64,000 bases of DNA from Vitis vinifera (taxonomy: Eukaryota; Streptophyta; Magnoliopsida; Vitales; Vitaceae): the NCBI RefSeq assembly GCF_030704535.1, contig NC_081813.1, positions 6,352,501 to 6,416,500 on the forward strand, given 5' to 3'. How positions within the stretch are numbered: position 1 is the stretch's first letter; the number at the start of each line of letters is the position of its first letter. This document shows, in pieces, positions 24,941 through 36,178 of the stretch. The notes below the pieces were generated by a model. That model had not been told where the DNA came from and did not search any database. It worked only from the letters and a program-made list of their open reading frames with translations. A program made the translations under genes and the position numbers.

Positions 24941-27089
24941 ATTCATTAAAACTATCGAATTGGAAATCAACGGTTTTTTTTTTTTTTTTTTAAATAAACA
25001 CTCATGAAATCTTTCGAAAATGTGTCATATTGTGGAAGTCAAGCTACTTTTTCAATCAATTTAATAATTTGATCACCTTAGTACATACTTGTGAGCTCTT
25101 TTCAATATTGATTCATGTTGTAGATGTAATATACACTTTAGTTGAACATCATTTCGATAAAAATTCTTATTTTGATATATTGTACACATTGTGAGTTCTT
25201 TTACCTTATTTCTTTGTTTTCATTTCTTGTCATTCTTTGTTTCTTGATTTGATATGTGTTCTATATATTGTGGGGTTTAGCCCTCGATTTTAAGTTTATT
25301 ATTATTATTACTTGTGAATTAACCCAATTTTTTTTCATGGAAGTGTTTGGCTTGTTATCAAGGTATGCTACCACTTCTTCTCATTTATTTACTTTTATGG
25401 ATATTTATGTTAGGATCTTTTGCTTTAATTTTCATCAGTAATTGTCTATGACTTGTTCAATATTCCTTGATTCTTTGGTACCTTATGTTAATCAATTGAA
25501 TGTTGTATTTCCTTCAATCTTGTCATTAGAAACCTTTGTAGGGTTTAGAGGGGTGTTACCTTTTAGAAGTACCTTCCCAATAAGTAATCTGATCCCCGGA
25601 CCTAGATTAGGGTTTTTCAAAAACATGTTTTTCCAAAAACTATGGAGTCACTTCTTTAAGGTTTTCTTTCTTGTTTTATTTTCCTTTTAAAATAAAAATA
25701 AAATAAATGGTGACTCCAACTTTTTCAAAACTAAATTTTACACCAAATAAAAAAATGAGTCTCGTTAATTGAGTGGGGACACACATGAAAAATGCAGGTC
25801 CACAACAACTCTATTAACAAGTTTGCTACGTCTTTAAATTTTATGAGTAGGCAAACAGATAATGCATTAAGTTTGTTACTTCTCTAAATTTTCATATTAG
25901 GCAAATAAATATTGCATTAACTAGATTCGCCAATGAGTGAAGTAATTTTTAAAAATGATTTTAAAATTTTAAATTTGAGTTAATTAATACCATATTATTT
26001 CTAACCAAAGTTACTCCAAAATAACAATATCAGTTTTTCCTTTGTATATAGATATAATTTTTTTCAAAATTTTCTCACTCCAAAATTGAACTTAAAAAAC
26101 AAAACTTAATATTTAGATTTGTAAGGAGAGTGATCATTTTTAAAAATAATTTAAAATTTAACAATGAAATCGATTAAAATCAGAATTCCTCGAACCAAAC
26201 TAACATTAATTATAGTATTAAGTCTAGTAATTTTGAACTTCTAAATTATTTTTTAAAAGTTATTAGCCTATGTAATAAATCTAACACCCTAACTCCTCTT
26301 TGATTTAAAAAATTATACTTGTATGTAGAGAGAAGATTAATAATCATTCTAAACTAAACCAACTTTGGTCTTAAAAAATGTATTGTTAATTATATTTAAA
26401 TTGATACCCCATTAATCTGGGGTGAAAATGTTGAAATTTTGTTGTAAAATTGAGAAAAAAAAAAGGTTTTGTGAGTTTAATAATTTCTCACTCGCTCTAA
26501 ATGCAAATTTTAATGTTTAAATTTGTAAGAAGTTTAATAATTTCTAAAATTAATTCAAAACTTAAAAATCAAGTGAATGGATATTATAATTTCTCATTCG
26601 AAAATACCATTAATTACAATTTTCTTTGTTATTAATTAGTTTGACTTTTAAGTTGTAAATTATTTTTAAAAATTATTAGACTCAATAACAAATTTAACAC
26701 CTTTAATTTTTTTTTTGCTTAATTTTAAAAATTATAATTCTATGTACTGAATAAATTAATATAATTATTTTAAACTAATTTTTGTCCATGAAAATCCGGT
26801 GTTGATGTACCATTCCATACTTTTCCCTATATTTTTTACCAGATAGATTTATTGTAGAAATTTCTTTGTACTGATTGATTTTCCTCAGATGCCAAGTATT
26901 CATACGAGATACACAAGAAAGTCAAGGAGTCGAAGTCCCCAATGATCATATAAAGCAAGAGGAGAGCGCAGGATATGCCTTGTAGAAAATATAGACCTCT
27001 CTTGAGCTGACCAGAGTTGTTGTAATATTGCGGCTCTATGGTCTACATCAACGCCAACTGATAACTGATAGAGAGAGATGAAAGGGGAA

Positions 27090-30000
27090 TACATGGAAAT
27101 CAGCCTTGATTCAACACCATGTGGATTCGTGTTGATTCATTCTAGGTCAAACAAATTGGATTAAATACAACCCAAATATCAATTTTTTTTTTTTAATTTT
27201 CCTCATTATTTTATTTCTAGGGTCAACTTCGATAAATATGATAATATTGAAACGCAGCCTTAATTCAACACTATATGGGATTCATGTTGATTCGTTCTAG
27301 GTCAAACAAATTGGATTGAATACAACCCAAATATCAATTTTATTTTTTTAATTTTCCCCATTATTTTCTTTCTAGAGTCAACTTCGAGAAATATGATGAT
27401 ACTGATTGAGAGTGATGAAAAGGAAAGACATGGAACGCAACCTTAATTCAACACTATGTGGGATTCATGTTGATTCATTCTAGGTCAAACAAATTGGATT
27501 GAATACAACCCAAATATCTATTTTATTTTATTTTTTTAATTTTCACCATTATTTTCTTTCTAGAGTCAACTTCGATAAATATGATGATACTAATAGAGAG
27601 AGGTGAAAAGGAAAGACATGGAACGCAGCCTTAATTCAACACTATGTGGGATTCATGTTGATTCATTCTAGATCAAACAAATTGGATTGAATACAACCCA
27701 AATATCAATTTTATTTTATTTTTTTTAATTTTCACCATTATTTTCTTTCTAGAGTCAACTTCGATAAATATGATGATACTAATAGAGAGAGGTGAAAAGG
27801 AAAGACATGGAACGCAGCCTTAATTCAACACTATGTGGGATTCATGTTGATTCATTCTAGATCAAACAAATTGGATTGAATACAACCCAAATATCAATTT
27901 TATTTTATTTTTTTTAATTTTCCCCATTATTTTCTTTCTAGAGTCAACTTCGATAAATATGATGATACTAATAAAGAGAGATGAAAAGGAAAGACATGGA
28001 ACGCAACCTTAATTCAACACTATGTGAGATTCATGTTGATTCATTCTAGGTCAAACAAATTAGGTTGAATACAACCCAAATATCAATTTTTTTTATAGTT
28101 TAAATTTCCTCATTATTTTCTTTATAGAGTCAACTTCGATTAAATATGATGATACTGATAGAAAGAGATGAAAAGGAAAGACATGGAACGCAACCTTAAT
28201 TCAATACTATGTGAGATTCATGTTGATTCATTCTAGGTCAAACAAATTAGGTTGAATACAACCCAAATATCAATTTTATTTTATTTTAATTTCCCTCATT
28301 ATTTTCTTTATAGAGTTAACTTCGATAAATATGATGATACTGATAGAGAGATGAAAAGGAAAGACATGGAACGCAGCCTTAATTCAACACTACAATGTGG
28401 GATTCATGTTGATTCGTTCTAGGTCAAACAAATTGGGTTGAATACAACCCAAATATCAATTTTTTTTTTAAAAATTTCCTCATTATTTTCTTTCTAGAGT
28501 CAACTTCGATAAATATGATGATACTGATAGAGAGAGATGAAAATGGAAGACATGGAACGCAACCTTAATTCAACACTATATGAGATTCATGTTGATTCAT
28601 TCTAGGTCAAACAAATTGGGTTGAATACAACCCAAATATAATTTTTTTATTTTCCTCATTATTCTCTTTCTAGAGTCAACTTCGATAAATATGATGATAC
28701 TGATAGAGAGATGAAAAGGAAAGACGTGGAACACAACCTTAATTCAACACTACAATGTGGGATTCATGTTGATTTGTTCTAGGTCAAACAAATTGGGTTG
28801 AATACAACCCAAATATCATTTTTTTTTTTAAAAGAAAAAATTCTCATTATTTTCTTTCTAAAGTCAACTTCGATAAATATGATGATACCGATAGAGAGAG
28901 ATGAAAAGGGACACTACAAGGAAAAAGATATATGGTGTCATTTATAACGAGTCACCATAAACATAGGGTGTCACTACAACATAGCGTCTTGCTGATTTGG
29001 ACACAAGTTTAAACAATGTTTTAAAAATTATTTACATAATGTTTTACTTTTATTTTACATGATACCATATATTTTAAAAAAATGTAAAACTCAAATACAT
29101 TCACGCTGCTACGAAACCAATTACTGTACCTAATATTCCAAGCTCTTGAAAAACATCCCCAGCCCACAACCAAATCCATTCATAAATCTTAAAAGACTGA
29201 CTATATATGCACTTCTATTAAAAAGCCAAACACCAGAAGTCTATTTATAAAATAAATGTGTCTAATACACATCACAAAAAGCCAATATTTACAGTTACAG
29301 AAACATTCTTTAAACACACAGAATCTAACATTTATATCAATGTTTTTTGTTGTTTCATTAATACAACCAATCTTGAATTGGAATTTAATTCAGTCAACAA
29401 ATCAAAACCATAAGATTTTGAGTCATGTGTTTTTGCCTTATTTTTCCCCTCTACACGTGTTGGATACGAAGCATATGAGTCAGTTAACTTTGACTCAAGG
29501 CACAAGAACAATAATGAATTCCATTACTCTGATGGATGACCTTTGGACCCATTCCTTAAGGTCTGATTGGAACCCACCCAATCAAACAATTGATTCTGGT
29601 ACTAAAGGTTTCCGTCACTAACAGTAACAAATTTCCTCAAAATCCTCGTGCAGATTAATCCAAAGAATAGATTTGAAGATTCCATGTCTCATTCTCACTT
29701 AGATACAAACAGAAAAATCATTCCTTTTTTTTTTTTTCTCTCTCTCGTTTTTTAGAAGGGATGAAGATTATGTGGTAGTATATCTCAAATAAAATCTGCA
29801 CCTATCGTTCTCACACAAATACATATTAAAAATCATTCCTTTTTTCTTGTTTTCCACTTGTTTTTATGGAGTTGATCGTGTGTTTGGTTCAGATTAAAAA
29901 ATCAATTAATCTACAGGTTTTTTCTTTTATGCTAGAACTTTAAACCTAAGTTTTTCTTCCCTACAACTCAAAAAAACGCAGTTCATAAAAACCATAATAC

Positions 30001-30650
30001 AAAAATGTTGAAACAATCAATATAATGACATTAATAAAAGAAAAAAGATGATAGATCTAAGAGATTTTGGCTTACCTAAGAGTCCACAAAGAGAAGAATG
30101 TCGGTTGTGAGCGTGTTGACTATGGGTGAGAGAAAAGATAGAAGAAGATTATGATTTTTATTATGTATAGGGTTTGTATACTGAGATTTTTTGGATTGTG
30201 GGTGTCATGTGGAAACAATGGGCTTTTTATATATTGGCCTTCATTATTAATTCTAAAAGTGGGCTCAAGTAGGCTCATTAAGTTATAATACTTAAAAAAA
30301 ATTATTTTATATGATGTCACTTCCCGAAAAATGACACTACTAATATAAAATTAACATCATCTAACTACCTCAATGGAAGATTTTTAATATGATGTGTCAC
30401 CTTTATTAATTATAAACCCTATGGTATCATTATTTTAAAAGTGACACCATAAATTATTTTTGTAGTAGTGGGAAGAGATGAAACACAACCTTAATTCAAC
30501 ACTGCCATGTGGGATTCATGTAGATTCGTTCTAGGTCAAACCAATTGGGTTGAATACAATCCAAATATCAATTTATTTATTTTTTAAATTTTCCTCATTA
30601 TTTTCTTTCTAGAGTCAACTTGGATAAATATGATGATACCTTGCTTTCTT
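27090..30650. repeat. 187-bp minisatellite, about eleven copies, split by a transposon
   Basis: Each unit runs gaacgcagccttaattcaac, ttgattcattctaggtcaaac, gaatacaacccaaatatc, then a T-rich stretch, cctcattattttctttc, agagtcaacttcgataaatatgatgat and gagagatgaaaaggaaagac. The landmark aacgca falls at 27251, 27434, 27622, 27811, 28000, 28187, 28370, 28556 and 28730 (variant), so periods are 174-189 bp. A more diverged unit precedes at about 27095, and the last unit is split at 28911/30471. The array ends about 150 bp upstream of the P450 start. Confidence 0.92.
28912..30470. mobile_element. Non-autonomous CACTA (En/Spm-like) DNA transposon
   Basis: The 1559-bp element begins CACTACAAGGAAAAA and ends TTTTTGTAGTAGTG, the inverted CACTA termini of this superfamily, and is flanked by a 3-bp target duplication GGA (28909-28911 and 30471-30473). 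Subterminal regions carry repeated gtgtca/tgacac words in both orientations, as expected for transposase binding. No transposase-like frame is present, so it needed help in trans. It interrupts one unit of the 187-bp minisatellite; the unit is continuous if the element is removed. Confidence 0.88.
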
Positions 30651-30724
30651 GAATCTAATTTACAGGTTTCCACCATATGTCATTGTCCAATTGGGTGTGC
30701 TTAGACTTCTTCAACATTTTCTAC

Positions 30725-30733
30725 TATATAAAT
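30725..30733 (+). promoter_or_regulatory. TATA box of CYP81 copy 2
   Basis: TATATAAAT lies 71-79 bases upstream of the chosen ATG (30804). It overlaps an in-frame upstream ATG at 30732, so a transcript started from this box could not use that ATG; this decides the start at 30804. Confidence 0.65.
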
Positions 30734-30803
30734 GGTTCGTAAACCATCTATATCAATGGATATTAAGAACCATATTCTTCCCACACTCACAAAAATTACA
30801 AAG

Positions 30804-32459
30804 ATGGAGACAATGTACATGCGTATACCTCTTTGTTTGGCCTTGTATCTCTTCACTAGACACTTGCTTCATAAGCTCCATAACCTCCCACCGACTCCTT
30901 TTCTCTCTTTCCCCATAATTGGCCATCTCTACCTCTTAAAGAAGCCATTGCACCGGACCTTGGCGGGTATTTCCAGCCGCTACGGTCCCATAGTCTTCCT
31001 CCGTCTAGGTTCACGCCCTTCTCTTCTTGTTTCTTCACCTTCTGTTGCTGAGGTATGTCTGAACAAAAACGATATCGTTTTTGCCAACCGCCCTCAGCTT
31101 ATCGCCGGGAAATACATAGGCTACAACTACACCAGCCTCGCCTGGGCCAACTATGGCGATCACTGGCGGAACCTCCGGCGAATCTCATCCCTCGAAATCC
31201 TCTCCTCCAGTCGCATTCAGATGCTTTCTGGAATCCGTGCTGATGAGGTGCGGTTGCTGGTTCGCTGGCTTTTGGAGAATGAGAACCAGACTGTGAACGT
31301 GAAGGCGATGCTGTTCGAGATAACGACAAATGTGATGATGAGAATGATCGCTGGGAAGAGGTATTATGGCGGAAGCATGGCGGAGGCGGAGGAAACGGTG
31401 AAGTTCCGGGAGATAATAGCTGATACACTCCGGTTGGGTGATACGACCAACGTCGGAGATTATTTACCGATGTTGAGGTGGTTAGGGGTGAAGGGGATGG
31501 AGAAGGGGTTGAGGGAGTTGCAGAGGAAGAGAGATAGGTTCATGCAGAGCTTGATAGAAGAGCATAGAACAAGAATGGCCGAGGAGAAGGAGTCATATTC
31601 ATCATGCTCTAATGGCGATGATGGAGAGAAGAAGAAGAAGAAGACGATGATTGAAGTGATGCTGTCGCTACAAGAGAAGGAACCTGATTACTATACGGAC
31701 CAGATCATCAGAGGCCTCATGCTGGTAGCCTATTTATATAGCTTTTGTTCTCATTTGTATCTAATAATTACATAAATTTCAGTATTTTTTAAATAAGTCA
31801 ACCTAATTTATTTGAAATTTAAATATTGATTGAACATACAGGTTCTACTGGGAGCTGGAACTGATACCACAGCCACGACTATAGAATGGACACTGTCGCT
31901 TTTGCTGAACAACCCACATGCCCTAAAGAAGGCACAAATGGAGATTGATAATCATCTGGGGAACAACCATCTCATCCAAGAATCAGATTTAAACCAGCTT
32001 CCGTATCTCCATTGTATCATAAAGGAGTCGCAGCGCATGTACCCTGCAGGCCCAATAATACCTCATGAGTCGTCCGGCGAGTGCACAGTAGGTGGTTATC
32101 GCATACCTCATGGGACGATGCTACTTGTTAATCTATGGGCTATACAGAATGACCCTAGAGTTTGGGAGGAGCCAAGGAAGTTCATGCCGGAGAGATTTGA
32201 AGGCATAGAACTGGAGAAACATGGGTTCAGGCTAATGCCATTTGGGTCAGGCAGGAGGGGTTGCCCTGGGGAGGGCTTAGCCTTACGTATGGTTGGGCTG
32301 GTGTTGGGATCATTGATTCAGTGCTTTGATTGGGAAAGTGTTGGTGAAGGGATGGTGGACATGAGTGAGGGGACTGGTCTTACTTTGCCTAAGGCTCAGC
32401 CCTTGTTGGTTAGGTGTAGGCCTCGTCCAGCCTTTGTGGACCTTCTTTCAAAAGCTTGA
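30804..32459 (+). CDS. Cytochrome P450, CYP81 family (copy 2, unit A)
   Basis: Exons 30804-31724 (307 codons) and 31842-32459; GT-AG phase-0 intron of 117 bp; 512 aa. The start METMYMRIPL aligns with the start of copy 1. Seen: N-terminal anchor and NLPPTPF hinge, WANYGDHWRNLRR, AGTDTT (312-317), ESQR (369-372), PERF, and heme loop PFGSGRRGCPG with Cys near 448. A lysine run of five (AAG codons) sits in the loop just before TMIEVMLSLQEKE. All motifs are present and the frame is open, so it should be a working ER monooxygenase; the substrate is unknown. It is the tandem partner of the gene at 36179, with 11 differences in the 205 residues of exon 2. An AATAAA lies at 32586. Confidence 0.94.
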
Positions 32460-32655
32460 ATCAGTTGTCTGTTTTATCATATACACAATGTTTGTGTTCA
32501 TGATATTAATTGTTGTTGGGATGGTGTATATCGAAGTAACAGGCTTGAGGTTTTTGTAGTTAATTTTATTTTCTTGAAAACTTCGAATAAAATTTATATT
32601 TCTTCTACTAATATTAAGTTGTGAGTTTTAGAGATTATTTGAGCTTATACTTGAT

Positions 32656-32824
32656 GTGGATATTGAAAATTTAGGAACCAGTACCCCTAGGAAGGAGAAC
32701 ATTTAAGGATTTTTTACCAAGAGAAGGACGAGGCATTGGAGAAATGAAGAACAAAAACCCTTGTTAGAAGAGAAATCATAATGCGTCTTCTTGTTTAATG
32801 TAATTTTCAAAATTTTCAATCATA
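32656..32824. other. Junction between duplication units A and B
   Basis: About 170 bases present once, between the point where homology to the 3' flank of copy 3 ends and the point where unit B begins. No feature is recognised. Confidence 0.45.
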
Positions 32825-33094
32825 AGTTGAATGCTTAAAGCAACTCTCTCAACAAGTTTGCTACTTCTCTAAATTTTCGCATTAGGCAAACAAATAATGC
32901 ATTAGCATTAATTACAATATTCTTTGTTATTAATTAGTTTAATTTTTAAGTTTCAAATTATTTTTAAAAATTATTAGACTCAATAACAAATCTAACATGT
33001 TAAAGTTTTGCTTGATTTAAAAAACTATAATTCTATGTAGAGAAAAAATTAACATAATTATTTTGAACTAATTTTATTAATCCATGAAAATCAT

Positions 33095-34560
33095 GTAATG
33101 ACCCGCACTTAATCCTGTAAGTATTGTTACTCATAACTTTAAAACATGTTTATAAAGTTAAGAGTAAGGATGAAAATTTCAGTAATTATGGATATATCAA
33201 TACTTCCATTTTATAAATACATTGAAGATATATGATCGGATATTTTGACACAAAATATTGGTGAACCGAAAATAGATTAGAAATTATAAAAATGTAAGAA
33301 AAAACTTATAAAAATAAAATTAGAAGTATTATAGATATTTTAAAGTTGTTTTATTCGAGAAATTGATATATATATAATTTATCATTTTTAATAATAATAT
33401 TATATATGCTAATAAAAAAATATATGAATTTCATAAGTATACATTTATTATTAAATTATATCAAATATTATTCGATAATACTATTGTGATATTTGATTAT
33501 AATATGTTTAATTTAAATATATATTTAATATTAAAATTATAATTCATTTAATTCAATTGTATTAAATGATATAAAATAAATGATGATATATGTATAATTT
33601 TTAATACTTAATTAATATATTAATGATATGAAAAACACTATGAAGAAAATTATCACAATAATTTTTATATTTTTGGTATTCAAATTTTTTTTTCATTGAA
33701 TTATAAAATAATTATAATTAATTTGTTCTTTAAAACTTTTTTTTTAAATTATGTTTATATGATGAATTTGAGTTCATATATAGTTGGTGCAATTTATATA
33801 ATAAGGGGCAAACTTGCCCCCGTGGTTGGCTTAACGCAAGGTAAACCTTTTGGTTGGGGTCCGAGCCCCTACAACGACGGAAATTTGAAATCACTGCCCC
33901 AAAATATGCAAATAATCGGTGAAATTTATGATAAATTGCTGAAATATCGAGATATAAACTAGGAACTTGAACTCTCTATGTGGGATATCACAAACACCCT
34001 CATGCAAATACAATGTTCTCATTGTATCCCATGGGATTGTAAGGCCAAAGAGACAAACACCTTTTATGAGACCAAACAAACTCCCACATTGAGGTCAAGG
34101 ATCGGTTCAAATATCATTTGTAATGAGCTACACCCAACCGTGTAGATATTATTCGTTTTGGTTCCAAATGGATCCTCAAAACTTCTCATTGAGCTAAATA
34201 AACTCTCATACTAGAGTTGGAGATTGGTTTTGAACCATTTGTAATGATCCTAACTATATAGATATGATTCACTCCAGCTTAAAGGAGTCCTTACGATTTT
34301 AAAATGCATGTCTACATTGTTAAGAGTAGTTTATACTTATATAGTATTAAAAACTTTTCCCCTATTTGATGTGGGATGTCACAAATCAGATGTTAATTGT
34401 TGATTTTTTTTTTGTAAAATTGAGAAAAAAAAATTGGTTTTGTTAAAAAAAAAAATGTGAAGGCTTATGTTAAGTGATCAAGCTAAGTGAATCTTTTGAG
34501 CAAAATGAGGTAATTTTGACATAAATTACTATTTGAATACATTATATTATTTAATTATTT
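33095..34560. repeat. Block present only in unit B, repeat-like
   Basis: Inserted after ccatgaaaatc, the point where unit A runs straight on to its next landmark. It contains AT-rich sequence, then at 33800-34390 wording such as gatgtgggatgtcacaa and a degenerate repeat of caaactcccacattgaggtc/aaactctcatactagagttgg. This resembles a dispersed plant repeat, but no terminal repeats or target duplication could be assigned and no gene is seen. Confidence 0.45.
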
Positions 34561-34804
34561 TTTTGCCCTTTCAATGTACCTTTCCATACTTTTCCCCAGA
34601 TTTTTGCTCAGATAGTTTTGTTGTGGAATTTTCTTGGTACTGATTTTCCTCTGATTCCAAGTATGCATACGAGGCACACAAGAAATATACGCCAATTGGT
34701 ATAAAAAACGAGTAGAGAGCAGGATATGCCTTGCAGAAAATATAGACCGGCGGGTTGATGCATGTCAACCGGTCAGCCGAGTCGAATCTTTTGAGCTGGC
34801 CAGC

Positions 34805-35655
34805 ATGGTTTAAAGTTAGGATATCAATCATTGATTCGAAGGGTCCTATCTATCTTCATGTCTCAATTCGGTATGAAGTTAGGATATCAATCATTGATTC
34901 GAAGGGTCCTATCTATCTTCATGTCTCAATTAGGTAATACATAAAATAAGATAATTAAAAAATTTTAAAAATTATAAAAATATTATATAATTAAATAAAC
35001 TTAAAAAATTAATAAAAGTAATTTTTTTTTCACATTTAACTCAAAGTTATTTATAATAATACCAAGAATTGTGGATTTAATTCACATTCTATCATATAAA
35101 TACATTTAATTTATCATTAAATCCTATATTCCATACCATCCTTATAATTTTACTTTAGCAAATTGGGACTCAATTCTCATAATATGTTATCATTAATAAA
35201 GCGCATATGTCATACCAAAGGCATTTTTAAATTACCAATTTCAGCTCCCAATCTCCCACCCTTGCACACCACTGTTGTTGCTGTCAAGACCCACAAACGG
35301 CAATTTTTAGATTACCAATTTGAGCTCCTCATCTCCCACCCTCGCACACCACTGCTGTTGCTGTCAAGACCCACAACAGCCGACACCAGTTGCTGTCAGG
35401 ACCCACGACAGACGACACCACTTGCACACCACCGTTGCTGTTGCTGTCAAGACCCACAACAGACGACACCACCTGCAATTATTGCAAATTTGCAACTATG
35501 CAAGACCCAACACTGGAGGGGGAGCAATCCGACTGTGAGGAGGTTGCTTTGCCGACGTCGCCCTGGTAAGATTCAGTCCACTTGACGAGTCACCACCGCC
35601 GACACCAAAGCTCCATCCTCCGGTAAGTAAATCCTAAATCATGCCCAGTCACCAG
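34805..35655. repeat. Second unit-B-specific block with 63-bp tandem repeat
   Basis: Interrupts the sequence that in unit A reads gagctgaccagagttgttgtaatattgcgg. It opens with two near-perfect 63-bp tandem copies (34813-34875 and 34876-34938) and continues into AT-rich DNA. At 35260-35475 there are imperfect repeats of ctgttgctgtcaagacccacaac and gacgacaccac, much more GC-rich than the surroundings. The open frame at 35163-35585 follows these repeats and is not convincing as a gene. Confidence 0.6.
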
Positions 35656-36118
35656 TTGTAATATTGCGGCTCTATGGTCTATACCAACATCAACTGATAA
35701 CTGATAGAGAGACGAAAAGGGAAGACATGGAACGCAGCCTTAGTTTAGGTTTGTCCCAATAAACAATTATTAAGCACTGCACCTACCTTATTATATATAA
35801 CCGATTAACCTTTTTAAATTCAAGACTACCATGTGGGATTCATGTTGATTTGTTATGGGACAAACAAACTGGGTTGAATACAGACCAAATATCAAAATTT
35901 ATTTTTCTTTTAATTTTCCTCTCTATTTTCTTTCTAGTGTTAACTTACTTCAATCAGTGTGATGATATTTGCTTTCTTGAATCTAATTTACAGGTTTCCA
36001 CCATATCGATCTCACTGTCCAATTGGGTGTGCTTACACTTCTTCAATATTAATTTCTACTCATCTTAAGACCCAAAGTGAAGCCAAAAAAAATAGTGGAC
36101 AAATGGTTCGTAAACCAT

Positions 36119-36126
36119 CTATATAA
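36119..36126 (+). promoter_or_regulatory. Candidate relocated TATA box of CYP81 copy 3
   Basis: ctatataag lies about 55 bases upstream of the ATG. The corresponding site in copy 2 reads ctatatcaa, while the copy 2 TATA box is missing here because about 40 bases of unrelated sequence replace it (36063-36104). Confidence 0.5.
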
Positions 36127-36178
36127 GTCGATATTAGGAACCATATTCCTCCCACACTCACATAGAAAAATTACAAAG

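Larger units (their letters stand above)
23085..25808. mobile_element. Long LTR-like fossil
   Basis: A 2.7-kb block starts about tgtttgaag. Its right end (25545-25808) carries gaggggtgttacc, gtaccttcccaataagtaa, tggtgactcc and ggtccaca in the same order as the right end of the block at 55.38-55.65 kb; this word order is what I know from long LTRs of plant Ty3/gypsy (Tat/Ogre-like) elements. No internal coding region is attached, so it may be a solo LTR. I could not confirm a target duplication. Broken or partial, and old. Confidence 0.45.
25820..32655 (+). repeat. Segmental duplication unit A
   Basis: Aligns in order with unit B (32825-38060). Shared landmarks: aacaagtttgctac and gcaaacagataatgcatta (25826 versus 32857), the Taattattagactcaat block (26680 versus 32970), ttccatacttttccc (26812 versus 34581), gttgtaatattgcggctcta (27017 versus 35655), and then the whole P450 gene with its intron and 3' flank. 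Unit A is longer because of the minisatellite and the CACTA insertion. Within it, 25960-26800 is itself a diverged two-copy repeat of about 400 bp. Confidence 0.85.

Noticed and set aside
27090-28900. CRISPR-like array
   Set aside because: Units are about 187 bp with no distinct spacers, in a plant genome; it is a minisatellite.
30732-30803. 24-residue N-terminal extension of P450 copy 2
   Set aside because: The upstream ATG overlaps the TATA box, and the extension lacks the anchor features; copies 1 and 3 support the start at 30804.
31099-31428. Antisense frame of 109 codons across the P450
   Set aside because: Shadow of the coding strand; the same shadow appears in copy 3.
35163-35585. 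140-codon frame as a protein
   Set aside because: Composition follows imperfect DNA repeats (ctgttgctgtcaagaccc); no start context or family match.
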